Below, piece after piece: positions 19,289-31,673 of a DNA stretch of 64,000 bases. Every line of letters starts with the position of its first letter. Position 1 is the first letter of the stretch. The notes under the pieces were generated by a model. It had not been told where the DNA came from. It saw only the letters and a program-made list of their open reading frames with translations, and made no database searches. Origin of the DNA: Streptomyces puniciscabiei (GTDB lineage Bacteria > Actinomycetota > Actinomycetes > Streptomycetales > Streptomycetaceae); assembly GCF_006715785.1 (NCBI RefSeq), contig NZ_VFNX01000001.1, positions 4,010,001-4,074,000 on the forward strand, given 5' to 3'. The translations under genes were made by a program, and so were the position numbers.

Positions 19289-19550
19289 CGGCTGATTGTG
19301 CTCGGCGGTACCCGGCCGGGCCACGGATTTTCGCTATACGTGAGCGCGTGATCACAATTCGCGCAAATCCTCGCGCGGATGCGGCACTATGCGCATGCCC
19401 CGTCCGTTGTCCTGGATGAAGCAGCGACGAACAGCCGTCGGACCGCCAGGCCTCCCGGCCCAGCCGGGTCCTCGCATACGATGGCCGTTGCTCAGTACGT
19501 CAAATGGAAACCGACCGTCCCAGGCCCGACCGGCAAGGAGACAAACCCCC

Positions 19551-22361
<2,811 letters not shown>

Positions 22362-22388
22362 CGGTCGCCTGCGGCGCGTTGACCGTGA

Positions 22389-22423
22389 GAAGGGCCGGGC
22401 CTCCTTCGGGGGTCCGGCCCTTC
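22389..22423. terminator. hairpin after secA, probably bidirectional
   Basis: Stem gaagggccgg / ccggcccttc starting 28 bases past the secA stop and ending 13 bases before the stop of the convergent Rv3235-like gene. Confidence 0.8.
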
Positions 22424-22435
22424 GGCGTCGCTCCC

Positions 22436-23026
22436 TCAGGTGTCAAGGGGCGTTTGCTGGGGGCGGGGGCCCGTTTCCACCGCTGTGCAGCGCCAGCGGC
22501 GGTCCTGGCCGCGTTCCAGGCGGAAGGCCAGGGCGCGGAGTTGGTCGCCGGCCGCGACGCGGGCGAAGACCTCGAGGGCGCCCTCGCTGGGGACGTAGTA
22601 GCCGATGTCGTGGACGACGGGGCGGGCCCCGCGCGTGCGCAGGGGGCTGCGTTCGGCGAGGCGGGTCAGGTCGTCGTAGGCGCGGCCGGCGGTGTGGCGG
22701 AGCATCCAGTGAACGGGCCGCTGACCGCTCAGGACGGCCAGCAGACGGTCGGCGAAGACGTCGGTGGGGCGTACCGAGGGCAAGGTGGTCTCCGGCCTGG
22801 TGGGAGCCGTGATCTCCGGCATGGGCGGAGCCGTGGTCTCCGGTGTGGTGAGGGCCGTGCCGGCGTTTCGGGGTGCGGTCGGTGGCATGCCATGCCTGCC
22901 CCTGATCGACGGCTTCCGGGGCGGGGTGCCGCCCGGGCGGCGGGTGTCGTGGCGGGTCGGCGGGCGGTGGCGCGGGGTGCGGTTCGTCGTCGCCTTGGGC
23001 GTGGTGCGGCTCATGACCTTGTTCAT
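22436..23026 (-). CDS. Rv3235 family protein (DUF6459)
   Basis: 196 residues from the ATG at 23026 (MNKVMSRTTPKATTN), preceded by GGGGAC. The first 100 residues are low complexity, rich in Pro, Thr and Arg. The conserved part is the last 90 residues, with DVFADRLLAVLSGQRPVHWML, RPVVHDIGYYVPSEGALEVFARV and a C-terminal RRWRCTAVETG. In mycobacteria the homologue lies in the same neighbourhood as secA. The function is unknown; no membrane helix or catalytic motif is visible. Convergent with secA. Confidence 0.85.
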   Translation of the reverse strand: MNKVMSRTTPKATTNRTPRHRPPTRHDTRRPGGTPPRKPSIRGRHGMPPTAPRNAGTALTTPETTAPPMPEITAPTRPETTLPSVRPTDVFADRLLAVLSGQRPVHWMLRHTAGRAYDDLTRLAERSPLRTRGARPVVHDIGYYVPSEGALEVFARVAAGDQLRALAFRLERGQDRRWRCTAVETGPRPQQTPLDT

Positions 23027-23357
23027 GGGGGTCCCCGTTCGGCGGGCCCGGTGGATACCGGACGGTAACTCGCTGGTGGGGATCTTGTACGGGGGCGGGG
23101 AGTGGGGTGGCAAGGGAGGCGTGGGCCGGCCGGGCGGTGCGCAGATGTTCACCTATCCGAGTGAGGCGGGTGTCGCGGATCCCTGGTGTTCGGCGGGTCG
23201 CCCCGTGATCGCGTGATCCGGAGTCGACGGCTCCCGGGGCGTGGGCACAGACCCGAAAGGGGACGGGCGCACGTATCCTGAAGGCCCTCCGGGAGACGCC
23301 GGCAGCGCACCTTCCCGGGGCCTCAGCGGAGCCTTTGAGCAGGAAAGAGCGGCCAGC
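23027..23357. other. divergent intergenic region
   Basis: About 330 bases between the Rv3235-like gene and the DUF6912 gene. It contains a possible -10 tatcct near 23274 on the plus strand and no clear partner -35, hairpin or short gene. I see no RNA gene here. Confidence 0.3.
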
Positions 23358-23870
23358 ATGCGCGTCTACGTCCCCCTGACCCTCCCCGGTCTCGCCGAGG
23401 CGTACAAGACGGGTGAGCTGGGGAGCGGTCCCTTCGTCGGGTATGCCGTCACGCCCGCGCTGCGCGAGTGGTATCTCTCCGAGGACATCGAGGAACTGGA
23501 GTACGCGGCGCTCGGCCGGGCCGCGCTGGCCTCGCTGCGGCTCCTGGCCGCGGATCCGGGTGCGGTACGGCGCCGGGTCGTGGTCGCCGTGGACGTGGCC
23601 GACGGCGCCGCTGGCGTCGCCCCGGACCGTGGCCTGGACCCGGACGCCATCGGCGAGGTGACCGTGACGGTGACCGTGCCGCTCGCCAAGGCGGCCGCGG
23701 TGCACATCGACGCGGATGATGCGACGCAGGACGTGGCCGCGGCGGCGGACGCGCTGGAAGCGGCCGACGGCGGGGACGACGACGCGCAGTTCGTCGTGGA
23801 CGGCGCGGACGATCATGAGCTGCTGTGGTACGCCACGCAGGAGATCCCCAACCTCGTCGGACTCGCCTGA
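23358..23870 (+). CDS. DUF6912 family protein
   Basis: 170 residues starting MRVYVPLTLPGLAEAYKTGE. The sequence is acidic, with no membrane segment and a conserved opening of alternating beta-strand and helix; the C-terminus ends LLWYATQEIPNLVGLA. The family is small and confined to Actinobacteria, often near secA, and has no known function. The ATG follows an AGGAAAG stretch at 23341. A longer in-frame extension from 23241 would lie in a region with no ribosome site and is not favoured. The next gene starts 67 bases downstream on the same strand. Confidence 0.8.
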   Translation: MRVYVPLTLPGLAEAYKTGELGSGPFVGYAVTPALREWYLSEDIEELEYAALGRAALASLRLLAADPGAVRRRVVVAVDVADGAAGVAPDRGLDPDAIGEVTVTVTVPLAKAAAVHIDADDATQDVAAAADALEAADGGDDDAQFVVDGADDHELLWYATQEIPNLVGLA

Positions 23871-23937
23871 CCCGGTCCGACCTGCGCGGATACGTCGGCC
23901 GGCCGCGTTGTCAGTGGGGGCGGGTACGGTTTCTGGC

Positions 23938-24606
23938 ATGGGGATGAACGGGAGCGCGCACATCGTCTGGGACTGGAACGGCACGTTGTTCCACGACAAT
24001 GACGCGATCATCGGGGCGACGAACGCGGCCTTCGCCGAGCTGGGGCTCGCGCCGATCACGCTGGAGCAGTACCGGTCGCTGTACTGCGTGCCGGTGCCGA
24101 AGTTCTACGAGCGGCTGCTCGGCCGGCTGCCGACCGATGCCGAGTGGGAGCTGATGGACGAGGTCTTCCACCGGTACTACGCCGAGCACCGGGCACGGTG
24201 CCGTCTGACCGACGGGGCGGAGGAGCTGCTCATGGGGTGGCGGTCGGCGGGGCACAGCCAGTCGCTGCTCAGCATGTATGGGCACGACGAACTGGTGCCG
24301 CTCGTGCGGCGGTTCGGGATAGAGGCGCACTTTCTGCGGGTCGACGGGCGTACGGGGCCGTCCGGGGGGAGCAAGGCCGCGCACATGGTGCGGCATCTGA
24401 AGGCGCTGAGCGGGGTCGTGGAGCCTGCGCGGACCGTGGTGATCGGGGACGCGGCGGATGACGCGGTTGCCGCGCGGGGCGTGGGGGCGCGGGCGGTGCT
24501 GTACACCGGGGGGTCGCACAGCCGGGCCAGCCTCGAGGAAGTGGGGGTGCCGGTGGTGGACACGCTGGCCGAGGCGGTGGAGGAAGCGGAGCGAATAGCG
24601 GCGTAG
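23938..24606 (+). CDS. HAD superfamily phosphatase (phosphoglycolate-phosphatase-like)
   Basis: 222 residues. HAD motif I is WDWNGTLFHD, with nucleophile Asp12 and Asn at position 14 where most HAD phosphatases have a second Asp. Motif II is LLSMYGH, motif III SKAAH and motif IV VVIGDAADDAVAA. A helical cap lies between motifs I and II. The substrate is unknown. The Asn in motif I occurs in a minority of the superfamily and may alter catalysis. The stop is convergent with the DJ-1-like gene, 151 bases away, with a long-range inverted repeat (gccgggggcg near 24607, cgcccccggc near 24742). Confidence 0.85.
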   Translation: MGMNGSAHIVWDWNGTLFHDNDAIIGATNAAFAELGLAPITLEQYRSLYCVPVPKFYERLLGRLPTDAEWELMDEVFHRYYAEHRARCRLTDGAEELLMGWRSAGHSQSLLSMYGHDELVPLVRRFGIEAHFLRVDGRTGPSGGSKAAHMVRHLKALSGVVEPARTVVIGDAADDAVAARGVGARAVLYTGGSHSRASLEEVGVPVVDTLAEAVEEAERIAA

Positions 24607-24757
24607 CCGGGGGCGCCGGGTTCTTGGGGTCCGGTGCCGGTGCGGGTGCCCTGTGCTGCGGCGGGGCGGGGCTTGTGAGGTGCCCGCGGCACGGGTATCC
24701 GGTTCCAGTGGCTGCCCGCAGCGGCACAGGCACCGCTGAGACGCCCCCGGCCGCTGC

Positions 24758-25324
24758 TCAGCTCGCCGGCGCCTTCGAGCGCAGTACCTGGAGGAACTCG
24801 CGCATCCAGGCCGGGTGGTCGGGCCAGGCCCGGGAGGAGACCAGGGTGCCGTCGACCACGGCCTCGGTGTCCTGGAAGCTCGCTCCGGCCGCCTGCATGT
24901 CCGGCTCCAGCGCGGGGTACGCCGTGACCCGGCGGCCGCGCAGGCTGTCGATCGCCGCGGTGAGCAGCGGGCCGTGGCAGATCTGGGCGACCGGCCGGTC
25001 GGAGTCGAAGAACGCCTTGAGGATCTTGCGGAGTTCGGGATCGTTGCGCAGATACTCGGGGGCCCGGCCGCCGGGGATGACGAGGGCCGCGTACTCGCCG
25101 GGGTCCACGTCGGCGAAGGCCAGGTCGGCGGGCCAGGTGTAGCCGGGCTTCTCGGTGTAGGTGTCGTAGCCGGGTTCGAAGTCGTGGACCACGAAGCGGA
25201 GGGTCTTGCGGGAGGGGGCCGCGATATGGACCTCGTAGCCTTCCTCGCGCAGGCGCTGGTAGGGGTAGAGGACTTCCAGGGACTCCGCCGCGTCGCCGGT
25301 GACGATCAGGATCTTCGCGGGCAT
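24758..25324 (-). CDS. DJ-1/PfpI family protein
   Basis: 188 residues starting MPAKILIVTGDAAESLEVLY with GGAGGAG just upstream of the ATG. The nucleophile elbow is AQICHGPLLTAA with Cys116-His117, and the family acidic residue sits in VIPGGRAPE (Glu90). The longer insertion YDTYTEKPGYTW after the first strand pair is seen in PfpI-like stress proteins and putative deglycases or peptidases. A single domain with no partner; the true activity cannot be inferred from the motif alone. Convergent with the HAD gene. Confidence 0.88.
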   Translation of the reverse strand: MPAKILIVTGDAAESLEVLYPYQRLREEGYEVHIAAPSRKTLRFVVHDFEPGYDTYTEKPGYTWPADLAFADVDPGEYAALVIPGGRAPEYLRNDPELRKILKAFFDSDRPVAQICHGPLLTAAIDSLRGRRVTAYPALEPDMQAAGASFQDTEAVVDGTLVSSRAWPDHPAWMREFLQVLRSKAPAS

Positions 25325-26093
25325 GTCGGCTCCTCCGGTACTCCGGTGCTGGGTGCTCCTGCACTCCTGGGCGGGACGCACTGTCCCTGGGCAACGTGCC
25401 AACACCGGGCGTGCTTGCCAAGGGGGGCCGTCGCGGTTCCGGCCCCCCTCGGGCGAGCGCCGGGGCCTCGCGCCGGGGCCTCACCTGGTGGCAGGGTGCC
25501 CTCTTCTCAGATTGCGGTCGGGGCCCCGCCGGCGCGACCGGACGCCCGCCGCCACAGGACGGGCGCCCGCCCCCCGCTCCGGCAGGCGCACGCACCCCGC
25601 ACCGCCGCCCTCCCAAACGCCACGTACCCCCATCCGACCGAATACGTCACCACGCCCCGGCCCACCCCTGTGCAGAACGTCAAACTTCACCCCTCGGTTT
25701 TGTACACATACGGCTCATGACGGGCCCCCGGTAAGGAGCGATAGCCTTGTGGCGTGATCAGCGCGATATCCCGCGGGGGCGATCCTGCTCCTGCCCTGCG
25801 CCCGGGTTGCACGGAACACCTCCGTGACCGGGCGGCGGTCGCTGGTCTTCGCGGGCGGGACGGGGCCGTAGGAGCCTCCGGGACGCCGAGGACACCCCTG
25901 GACACGACGGCGCCGAGACCGGCGTCACACCCGACGGGCGTGTCGAGAATGGCCGAATTCCCCCCGCTCATCTCACCTCGCGGCATAGCGTCGACACGGA
26001 CCGGACACCCCGGGCCGTGGCGTCGAGCCGGTGGGAAAGAGACCGTACTTCCTTCTACGTCACGCAACGGCGCGCGACAGGAGTCAGAGGACA
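25325..26093. other. large non-coding interval before the glutamate dehydrogenase gene
   Basis: About 770 bases between divergent genes. Several short frames exist on both strands, but none has family-like sequence or a good ribosome site. The stretch around 25675-25720 (ttttgtacacatacgg) is AT-richer than its surroundings and could hold promoter elements. The last 30 bases carry the ribosome site of the dehydrogenase gene. No tRNA or other RNA gene was recognised. Confidence 0.35.
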
Positions 26094-29000
26094 ATGCAGA
26101 CCAAGCTGGACGAAGCCAAGGCCGAGCTGCTCGAGAGGGCTGCCCGGGTAGCTGAGAACAGCCCGGTCGGGGGGTATCTACCGACCGGGACCGAGGGCGA
26201 GGGCTCCCCGGGCACCCCGGACAGCGAGTCCGTGCTCGCGTTCCTCCAGCGCTACTACCTGCACACCGCCCCGGAAGACCTCACCGACCGCGACCCGGTC
26301 GACGTCTTCGGCGCCGCGGTCTCGCACTACCGTCTCGCCGAGATGCGCCCCCAGGGCACGGCGAACGTGCGGGTACACACCCCGACCGTCGAGGAGAACG
26401 GGTGGACCTGCAGCCACTCGGTCGTGGAGGTCGTCACCGACGACATGCCCTTCCTCGTCGACTCGGTCACCAACGAGCTGACCCGGCGCGGGCGCGGCAT
26501 CCATGTCGTCGTCCACCCGCAGTTCGTGGTCCGCCGCGACCTGACCGGCAAGCTGATCGAGGTCCTGCCGACCCCGCCGAGCGGCGACCTGCCGCACGAC
26601 GCGTACTTCGAGTCCTGGATCCACGTCGAGATCGACCGGGAGACCGACCGCGCCGACCTGAAGCAGATCACCGCCGATCTGCTGCGCGTGCTGTCCGACG
26701 TGCGCGAGGCCGTCGAGGACTGGGAGAAGATGCGGAGCACGGCGACCCGGATCGCCGACGAGCTGCCGAGCGAGCCCGCCCCGGGCGACCTGCCCTCGCC
26801 GGAGGTGGAGGAGGCCCGCGAGCTGCTGCGCTGGCTGGCCGACGACCACTTCACCTTCCTCGGCTACCGCGAGTACCAGCTGCGCGAGGACGACACGCTC
26901 GCCGCCGTGCCCGGCACCGGCCTGGGCATCCTGCGCTCCGACCCGCACCACGCCGAGGACGAGGAGCACCCGGTCAGCCCCTCCTTCGAGCGGCTGCCGG
27001 CGGACGCCCGCGCCAAGGCCCGCGAGCACAAGCTGCTCGTGCTGACCAAGGCCAACAGCCGGGCCACCGTGCACCGGCCGTCGTACCTGGACTACATCGG
27101 CGTCAAGAAGTTCGACGCGGACGGGAACGTGGTCGGGGAGCGGCGCTTCCTCGGTCTGTTCTCCTCGGCCGCCTACACCGAGTCCGTCCGCCGGGTGCCC
27201 GTCATCCGGCGCAAGGTGGACGAGGTCCTCGAGCGCGCCGGGTTCTCGCCGAACAGCCACGACGGCCGCGACCTGCTGCAGATCCTGGAGACCTACCCGC
27301 GCGACGAGCTGTTCCAGACACCCGTCGCCGAGCTGCAGTCCATCGTGACCAGCGTCCTGTATCTGCAGGAGCGGCGGCGCCTGAGGCTCTACCTGCGCCA
27401 GGACGAGTACGGCCGCTACTACTCGGCCCTCGTCTACCTCCCGCGCGACCGCTACACCACCGGTGTCCGGCTGCGGATCATCGACATCCTGAAGGAGGAG
27501 CTCGGCGGCGTCAGCGTTGACTTCACCGCCTGGAACACCGAGTCGATCCTCTCCCGGCTGCACTTCGTCGTCCGTGTCCCGCCGGGCACCGTGCTGCCCG
27601 AGCTGTCGGACGCCGACAAGGACCGGATCGAGGCCCGCCTGGTCGAGGCCGCCCGGTCCTGGGCCGACGCGTTCGCCGAGGCACTCACCGCCGAGTGCGG
27701 CGAGGAGCGCGCGGCCGAGGTGCTGCGCCGCTACAACCACGCCTTCCCCGAGGGTTACAAGGCCGACCACACCCCGCGCGCCGCGGTCGCCGACCTGGTC
27801 CACCTGGAGCAGCTCAGCGAGGACAAGACCTTCAGCCTGAGCCTGTACGAGCCGGTGGGCGCCGGGCCGGAGGAGCGCCGGTTCAAGATCTACCAGAAGG
27901 GCGGCACCGTCTCCCTCTCCAAGGTGCTGCCGGTGCTCAGCCGCCTCGGTGTCGAGGTCACCGACGAGCGGCCGTACGAGCTGCGCTGCGCGGACCGCAC
28001 GACCGCCTGGATCTACGACTTCGGTCTGCGCATGCCCAAGGCGGTCAGCGGCGACCACCTCGCCGACGACGCCCGCGAGCGCTTCCAGGAGGCCTTCGCC
28101 GCCACCTGGACCGGCAAGGCGGAGAACGACGGTTTCAACGCGCTCGTGCTGAGCGCCGGGCTGACCTGGCGGCAGGCGATGGTGCTGCGCGCCTACGCCA
28201 AGTACCTGCGGCAGGCCGGTTCGACCTTCTCGCAGGACTACATGGAGGACACCCTCCGCAACAACGTCCACACCACCCGCCTGCTGGTCTCCCTGTTCGA
28301 GGCGCGGATGTCGCCGGACCGGCAGAAGGCCGGGCTGGAGATCACGGACGCCCTGCTGGAGGAGCTGGACGCGGCCCTGGACCAGGTGGCGAGCCTGGAC
28401 GAGGACCGGATCCTCAGGTCCTTCCTCACCGTCATCAAGGCGACCCTGCGCACGAACTTCTTCCAGGAGGCGCACGGCGGCGAGCCGCACGACTACGTCT
28501 CCATGAAGTTCGACCCGCAGGCCATCCCGGACCTCCCGGCGCCGCGCCCGGCGTACGAGATCTGGGTGTACTCGCCGCGGGTCGAGGGCGTGCACCTGCG
28601 CTTCGGCAAGGTCGCGCGAGGCGGCCTGCGCTGGTCCGACCGGCGTGAGGACTTCCGCACCGAGATCCTCGGCCTGGTCAAGGCGCAGATGGTGAAGAAC
28701 ACCGTCATCGTGCCGGTCGGCGCCAAGGGCGGCTTCGTCGCCAAGCAGCTGCCGGACCCGAGCGTGGACCGGGACGCGTGGCTGGCCGAGGGCATCGCCA
28801 GCTACAAGATGTTCATCTCGGGCCTGCTCGACATCACCGACAACATGGTCGCCGGGGAGGTCGTGCCGCCGCAGGACGTGGTCCGGCACGACGGCGACGA
28901 CACCTACCTGGTCGTCGCCGCCGACAAGGGCACCGCGACCTTCTCGGACATCGCCAACGGGGTCGCCGAGAAGTACAACTTCTGGCTCGGCGACGCCTTC

Positions 29001-31028
29001 GCCTCCGGCGGCTCGGCCGGTTACGACCACAAGGGCATGGGCATCACCGCGCGCGGTGCCTGGGAGTCCGTCAAGCGGCACTTCCGTGAGCTGGGCGTGG
29101 ACACGCAGTCCGAGGACTTCACGGTCGTCGGCATCGGTGACATGTCCGGTGACGTGTTCGGCAACGGCATGCTGCTCTCGGAGCACATCCGCCTGGTCGC
29201 CGCCTTCGACCACCGGCACATCTTCATCGACCCGACGCCGGACGCGGCGACCTCGTACGCCGAGCGCCGCCGGCTGTTCGAGCTGCCCCGCTCCAGCTGG
29301 GCCGACTACAACACCGAGCTGCTGTCGGCGGGCGGCGGGATCTTCCCGCGCAGCGCCAAGGCGATCCCGGTCAACGCCCACATCCGCGAGGCCCTCGGCA
29401 TCGAGGGCAAGGTCACCAAGATGACCCCGGCCGACCTGATGAAGGCGATCCTGGAGTCGCCGGTCGACCTGCTGTGGAACGGCGGCATCGGCACGTACGT
29501 GAAGTCGTCCGTCGAGTCGAACGCGGACGTCGGCGACAAGGCCAACGACGCCATCCGGGTCGACGGCAAGGACCTGCGGGTCAAGGTCGTCGGCGAGGGC
29601 GGCAACCTGGGCCTGACCCAGCTCGGCCGGATCGAGTTCGCCATGCACGGCGGCAAGATCAACACCGACGCGATCGACAACAGCGCGGGCGTGGACACCT
29701 CCGACCACGAGGTGAACATCAAGATCCTGCTGAACGGCCTGGTCGCGGACGGCGACATGACCGTCAAGCAGCGCAACAAGCTGCTCGCCGAGATGACCGA
29801 CGAGGTCGGCGCGCTGGTCCTGCGCAACAACTACGCACAGAACACCGCGATCGCCAACGCCCTGTTCCAGGCCAAGGACATGCTCCACGCCCAGCAGCGG
29901 TTCATCCGCCACCTGGTGCGCGAGGGCCACCTGGACCGGGCGCTGGAGTTCCTGCCGACCGACCGCCAGATCCGCGAGCGCCTCGCCCAGGGGCAGGGGC
30001 TCACCGGCCCGGAGACCGCCGTCGTCCTGGCGTACACGAAGATCACGGTCGCCGAGGAGCTGCTGCACACCTCGCTGCCGGACGACCCGTACCTGCGCAG
30101 CCTGCTGCACGCCTACTTCCCGACGGCGCTGCGCGAGCGGTTCGCGGACGCGGTCGACAACCACCCGCTGCGCCGCGAGATCACCACGACCGTGCTGGTC
30201 AACGACACGGTCAACACGGGCGGTACGACGTATCTGCACCGCCTGCGCGAGGAGACCGGTGCCTCCCTGGAGGAGATCGTCCGCGCCCAGACCGCGGCCC
30301 GCGCGATCTTCTGCTCGGCACCGGTGTGGGACGCGGTGGAGGCCCTGGACAACAAGGTCGACGCCGCCGTCCAGACCCGGATCCGGCTGCACTCGCGGCG
30401 CCTCGTCGAGCGTGGCACGCGCTGGCTGCTCAACAACCGGCCGCAGCCGCTGCAGCTCGCCGAGACGGTCGAGTTCTTCGCCGAGCGGGTCGAGCGGGTC
30501 TGGCAGGAGCTGCCGAAGCTGCTCAAGGGCGCGGACCTGGAGTGGTACCAGCACGTGTACGACGAGCTGTCCGCGGCCGGTGTCCCGGACGAACTCGCCA
30601 CGCGCGTGGCCGGTTTCTCCTCCGCCTTCCCGGCGCTCGACATCGTGTCGGTGGCGGACCGCATGGGCAAGGAGCCGCTGGACGTCGCCGAGGTCTACTA
30701 CGACCTCGCCGACCGGCTCAGCATCACCCAGCTGATGGACCGCATCATCGAGCTGCCCCGCAACGACCGCTGGCAGTCCATGGCCCGCGCCTCCATCCGC
30801 GAGGACCTGTACGCGGCGCACGCGGGGCTCACCGCTGACGTCCTCGCGGCCGGAAACGGCACGTCCACGCCCGAGCAGCGGTTCGAGGCCTGGGAGCAGC
30901 GGAACGCGCCCATCCTGAGCCGGGCGCGCACCACTCTCGAGGAGATCCGCGGCTCGGAGACCTTCGACCTCGCCAACCTGTCGGTGGCGATGCGGACGAT
31001 GCGGACGCTGCTGCGCACGCATTCGTAG
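26094..31028 (+). CDS. large NAD-specific glutamate dehydrogenase (about 180 kDa class)
   Basis: 1644 residues from an ATG with GAGG four bases upstream. It is one of the large NAD-dependent glutamate dehydrogenases (often called GdhB) known in Streptomyces, Pseudomonas and Mycobacterium, which convert glutamate to 2-oxoglutarate and ammonia. Long N-terminal regulatory regions precede the catalytic core: KGGFVAKQLPDP, GDMSGDVFGNGML, VEGGIGTYVK-like LWNGGIGTYVKSS and KVVGEGGNLGLTQLGRIEFA. Its size is normal for the class. It is the only gene on its transcript, with a long leader before it and a strong terminator after it. Confidence 0.96.
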   Translation: MQTKLDEAKAELLERAARVAENSPVGGYLPTGTEGEGSPGTPDSESVLAFLQRYYLHTAPEDLTDRDPVDVFGAAVSHYRLAEMRPQGTANVRVHTPTVEENGWTCSHSVVEVVTDDMPFLVDSVTNELTRRGRGIHVVVHPQFVVRRDLTGKLIEVLPTPPSGDLPHDAYFESWIHVEIDRETDRADLKQITADLLRVLSDVREAVEDWEKMRSTATRIADELPSEPAPGDLPSPEVEEARELLRWLADDHFTFLGYREYQLREDDTLAAVPGTGLGILRSDPHHAEDEEHPVSPSFERLPADARAKAREHKLLVLTKANSRATVHRPSYLDYIGVKKFDADGNVVGERRFLGLFSSAAYTESVRRVPVIRRKVDEVLERAGFSPNSHDGRDLLQILETYPRDELFQTPVAELQSIVTSVLYLQERRRLRLYLRQDEYGRYYSALVYLPRDRYTTGVRLRIIDILKEELGGVSVDFTAWNTESILSRLHFVVRVPPGTVLPELSDADKDRIEARLVEAARSWADAFAEALTAECGEERAAEVLRRYNHAFPEGYKADHTPRAAVADLVHLEQLSEDKTFSLSLYEPVGAGPEERRFKIYQKGGTVSLSKVLPVLSRLGVEVTDERPYELRCADRTTAWIYDFGLRMPKAVSGDHLADDARERFQEAFAATWTGKAENDGFNALVLSAGLTWRQAMVLRAYAKYLRQAGSTFSQDYMEDTLRNNVHTTRLLVSLFEARMSPDRQKAGLEITDALLEELDAALDQVASLDEDRILRSFLTVIKATLRTNFFQEAHGGEPHDYVSMKFDPQAIPDLPAPRPAYEIWVYSPRVEGVHLRFGKVARGGLRWSDRREDFRTEILGLVKAQMVKNTVIVPVGAKGGFVAKQLPDPSVDRDAWLAEGIASYKMFISGLLDITDNMVAGEVVPPQDVVRHDGDDTYLVVAADKGTATFSDIANGVAEKYNFWLGDAFASGGSAGYDHKGMGITARGAWESVKRHFRELGVDTQSEDFTVVGIGDMSGDVFGNGMLLSEHIRLVAAFDHRHIFIDPTPDAATSYAERRRLFELPRSSWADYNTELLSAGGGIFPRSAKAIPVNAHIREALGIEGKVTKMTPADLMKAILESPVDLLWNGGIGTYVKSSVESNADVGDKANDAIRVDGKDLRVKVVGEGGNLGLTQLGRIEFAMHGGKINTDAIDNSAGVDTSDHEVNIKILLNGLVADGDMTVKQRNKLLAEMTDEVGALVLRNNYAQNTAIANALFQAKDMLHAQQRFIRHLVREGHLDRALEFLPTDRQIRERLAQGQGLTGPETAVVLAYTKITVAEELLHTSLPDDPYLRSLLHAYFPTALRERFADAVDNHPLRREITTTVLVNDTVNTGGTTYLHRLREETGASLEEIVRAQTAARAIFCSAPVWDAVEALDNKVDAAVQTRIRLHSRRLVERGTRWLLNNRPQPLQLAETVEFFAERVERVWQELPKLLKGADLEWYQHVYDELSAAGVPDELATRVAGFSSAFPALDIVSVADRMGKEPLDVAEVYYDLADRLSITQLMDRIIELPRNDRWQSMARASIREDLYAAHAGLTADVLAAGNGTSTPEQRFEAWEQRNAPILSRARTTLEEIRGSETFDLANLSVAMRTMRTLLRTHS

Positions 31029-31067
31029 CCGTACGACAGCGAGTGCGCAGCCGTACGACGGTGTGAG

Positions 31068-31106
31068 CGCCCCGGGCCGACGACGAACCGGCCCGGGGCG
31101 TTCCGT
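31068..31106 (+). terminator. terminator after the glutamate dehydrogenase gene
   Basis: Perfect 11-bp stem cgccccgggcc / ggcccggggcg with an 11-base loop followed by ttccgttt, 40 bases past the stop. It is preceded by a duplicated gccgtacgac at 31028 and 31051. Confidence 0.85.
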
Positions 31107-31117
31107 TTCTTGCCGAG

Positions 31118-31190
31118 GATTAGCCAAAAAAGTTCAACGATTTTACCGTTTCCTGCTAATCGATGGCCGTCGGATAGGGTCTGCGGTGTG
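31118..31190 (+). promoter_or_regulatory. AT-rich promoter region of the GtrA-membrane protein pair
   Basis: An unusually AT-rich 45 bases with an inverted repeat gattagc (31118-31124) / gctaatc (31155-31161). A -10-like taggGt (31175-31180) ends seven bases before the GTG at 31188, an arrangement typical of leaderless transcripts. Promoter use is inferred. The sequence ttggctaatc (minus strand at 31118-31127) recurs at 44611-44620. Confidence 0.4.
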
Positions 31191-31673
31191 ACTGTTCAAC
31201 TCACCGAGACCCGACCGGCACCAGCACCCGCGCCGGCTCCGGCTCCGGCCCGGCGGCCCGTCACGCGTGTCGTGCTGGAGGTCGTGAAATTCGGGATCGT
31301 CGGCGGCAGCGGCGTCCTCGTCAATTTCCTGATCTTCAACCTGCTGCTGCACGGCCTGGGTTGGCAGGCGATGACGGCGACCGTCCTGGCCAGCTGTATC
31401 GCCATGGTGACCAATTACGTGGGTTTCCGCTATTTCGCCTATCGAGACCGGTCCTCGCGCACCCGCAGCCAGATCATCCTGTTCTTCGTCTTCAGCGGCC
31501 TCGGTGTCGTGATGGAAATCGGCCTGTTCTGGGTCGGTTACCACGGTTTCGGCCTGCACAGCGTGCTGGCATCGAATGTGGCGAAGGCACTGTCGATCGT
31601 GCTCGCCTCCGCCTTCCGATTCCTCGTCTACCGCACTTGGGTGTTCCAGCAGGATGCACACCGCACCGTCTGA
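31188..31673 (+). CDS. GtrA family membrane protein
   Basis: 161 residues with a run of alternating Ala-Pro at positions 8-18 and four transmembrane helices. The signature is VKFGIVGGSGVLVNFLIFNLLL, then VTNYVGFRYFAYRD and a final FRFLVYRTWVF. GtrA-like proteins help move polyprenyl-linked sugars across the membrane. In S. flexneri GtrA and related systems a GtrB-type glycosyltransferase usually accompanies them; here the partner is a membrane protein instead. The GTG start is chosen since upstream frames lack a ribosome site. The stop overlaps the next gene by 20 bases. Confidence 0.85.
   Translation: MTVQLTETRPAPAPAPAPAPARRPVTRVVLEVVKFGIVGGSGVLVNFLIFNLLLHGLGWQAMTATVLASCIAMVTNYVGFRYFAYRDRSSRTRSQIILFFVFSGLGVVMEIGLFWVGYHGFGLHSVLASNVAKALSIVLASAFRFLVYRTWVFQQDAHRTV

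Noticed and set aside
25687..26094. Minus-strand frame of 135 codons in the gap before gdh
   Set aside because: No ribosome site or recognisable family; the sequence composition is that of random high-GC DNA.
26178..31127. Minus-strand open frame of about 1650 codons opposite the glutamate dehydrogenase gene
   Set aside because: Very long antisense frames are expected in DNA of such GC content; the plus-strand frame is a clear known enzyme and the antisense translation is low complexity.
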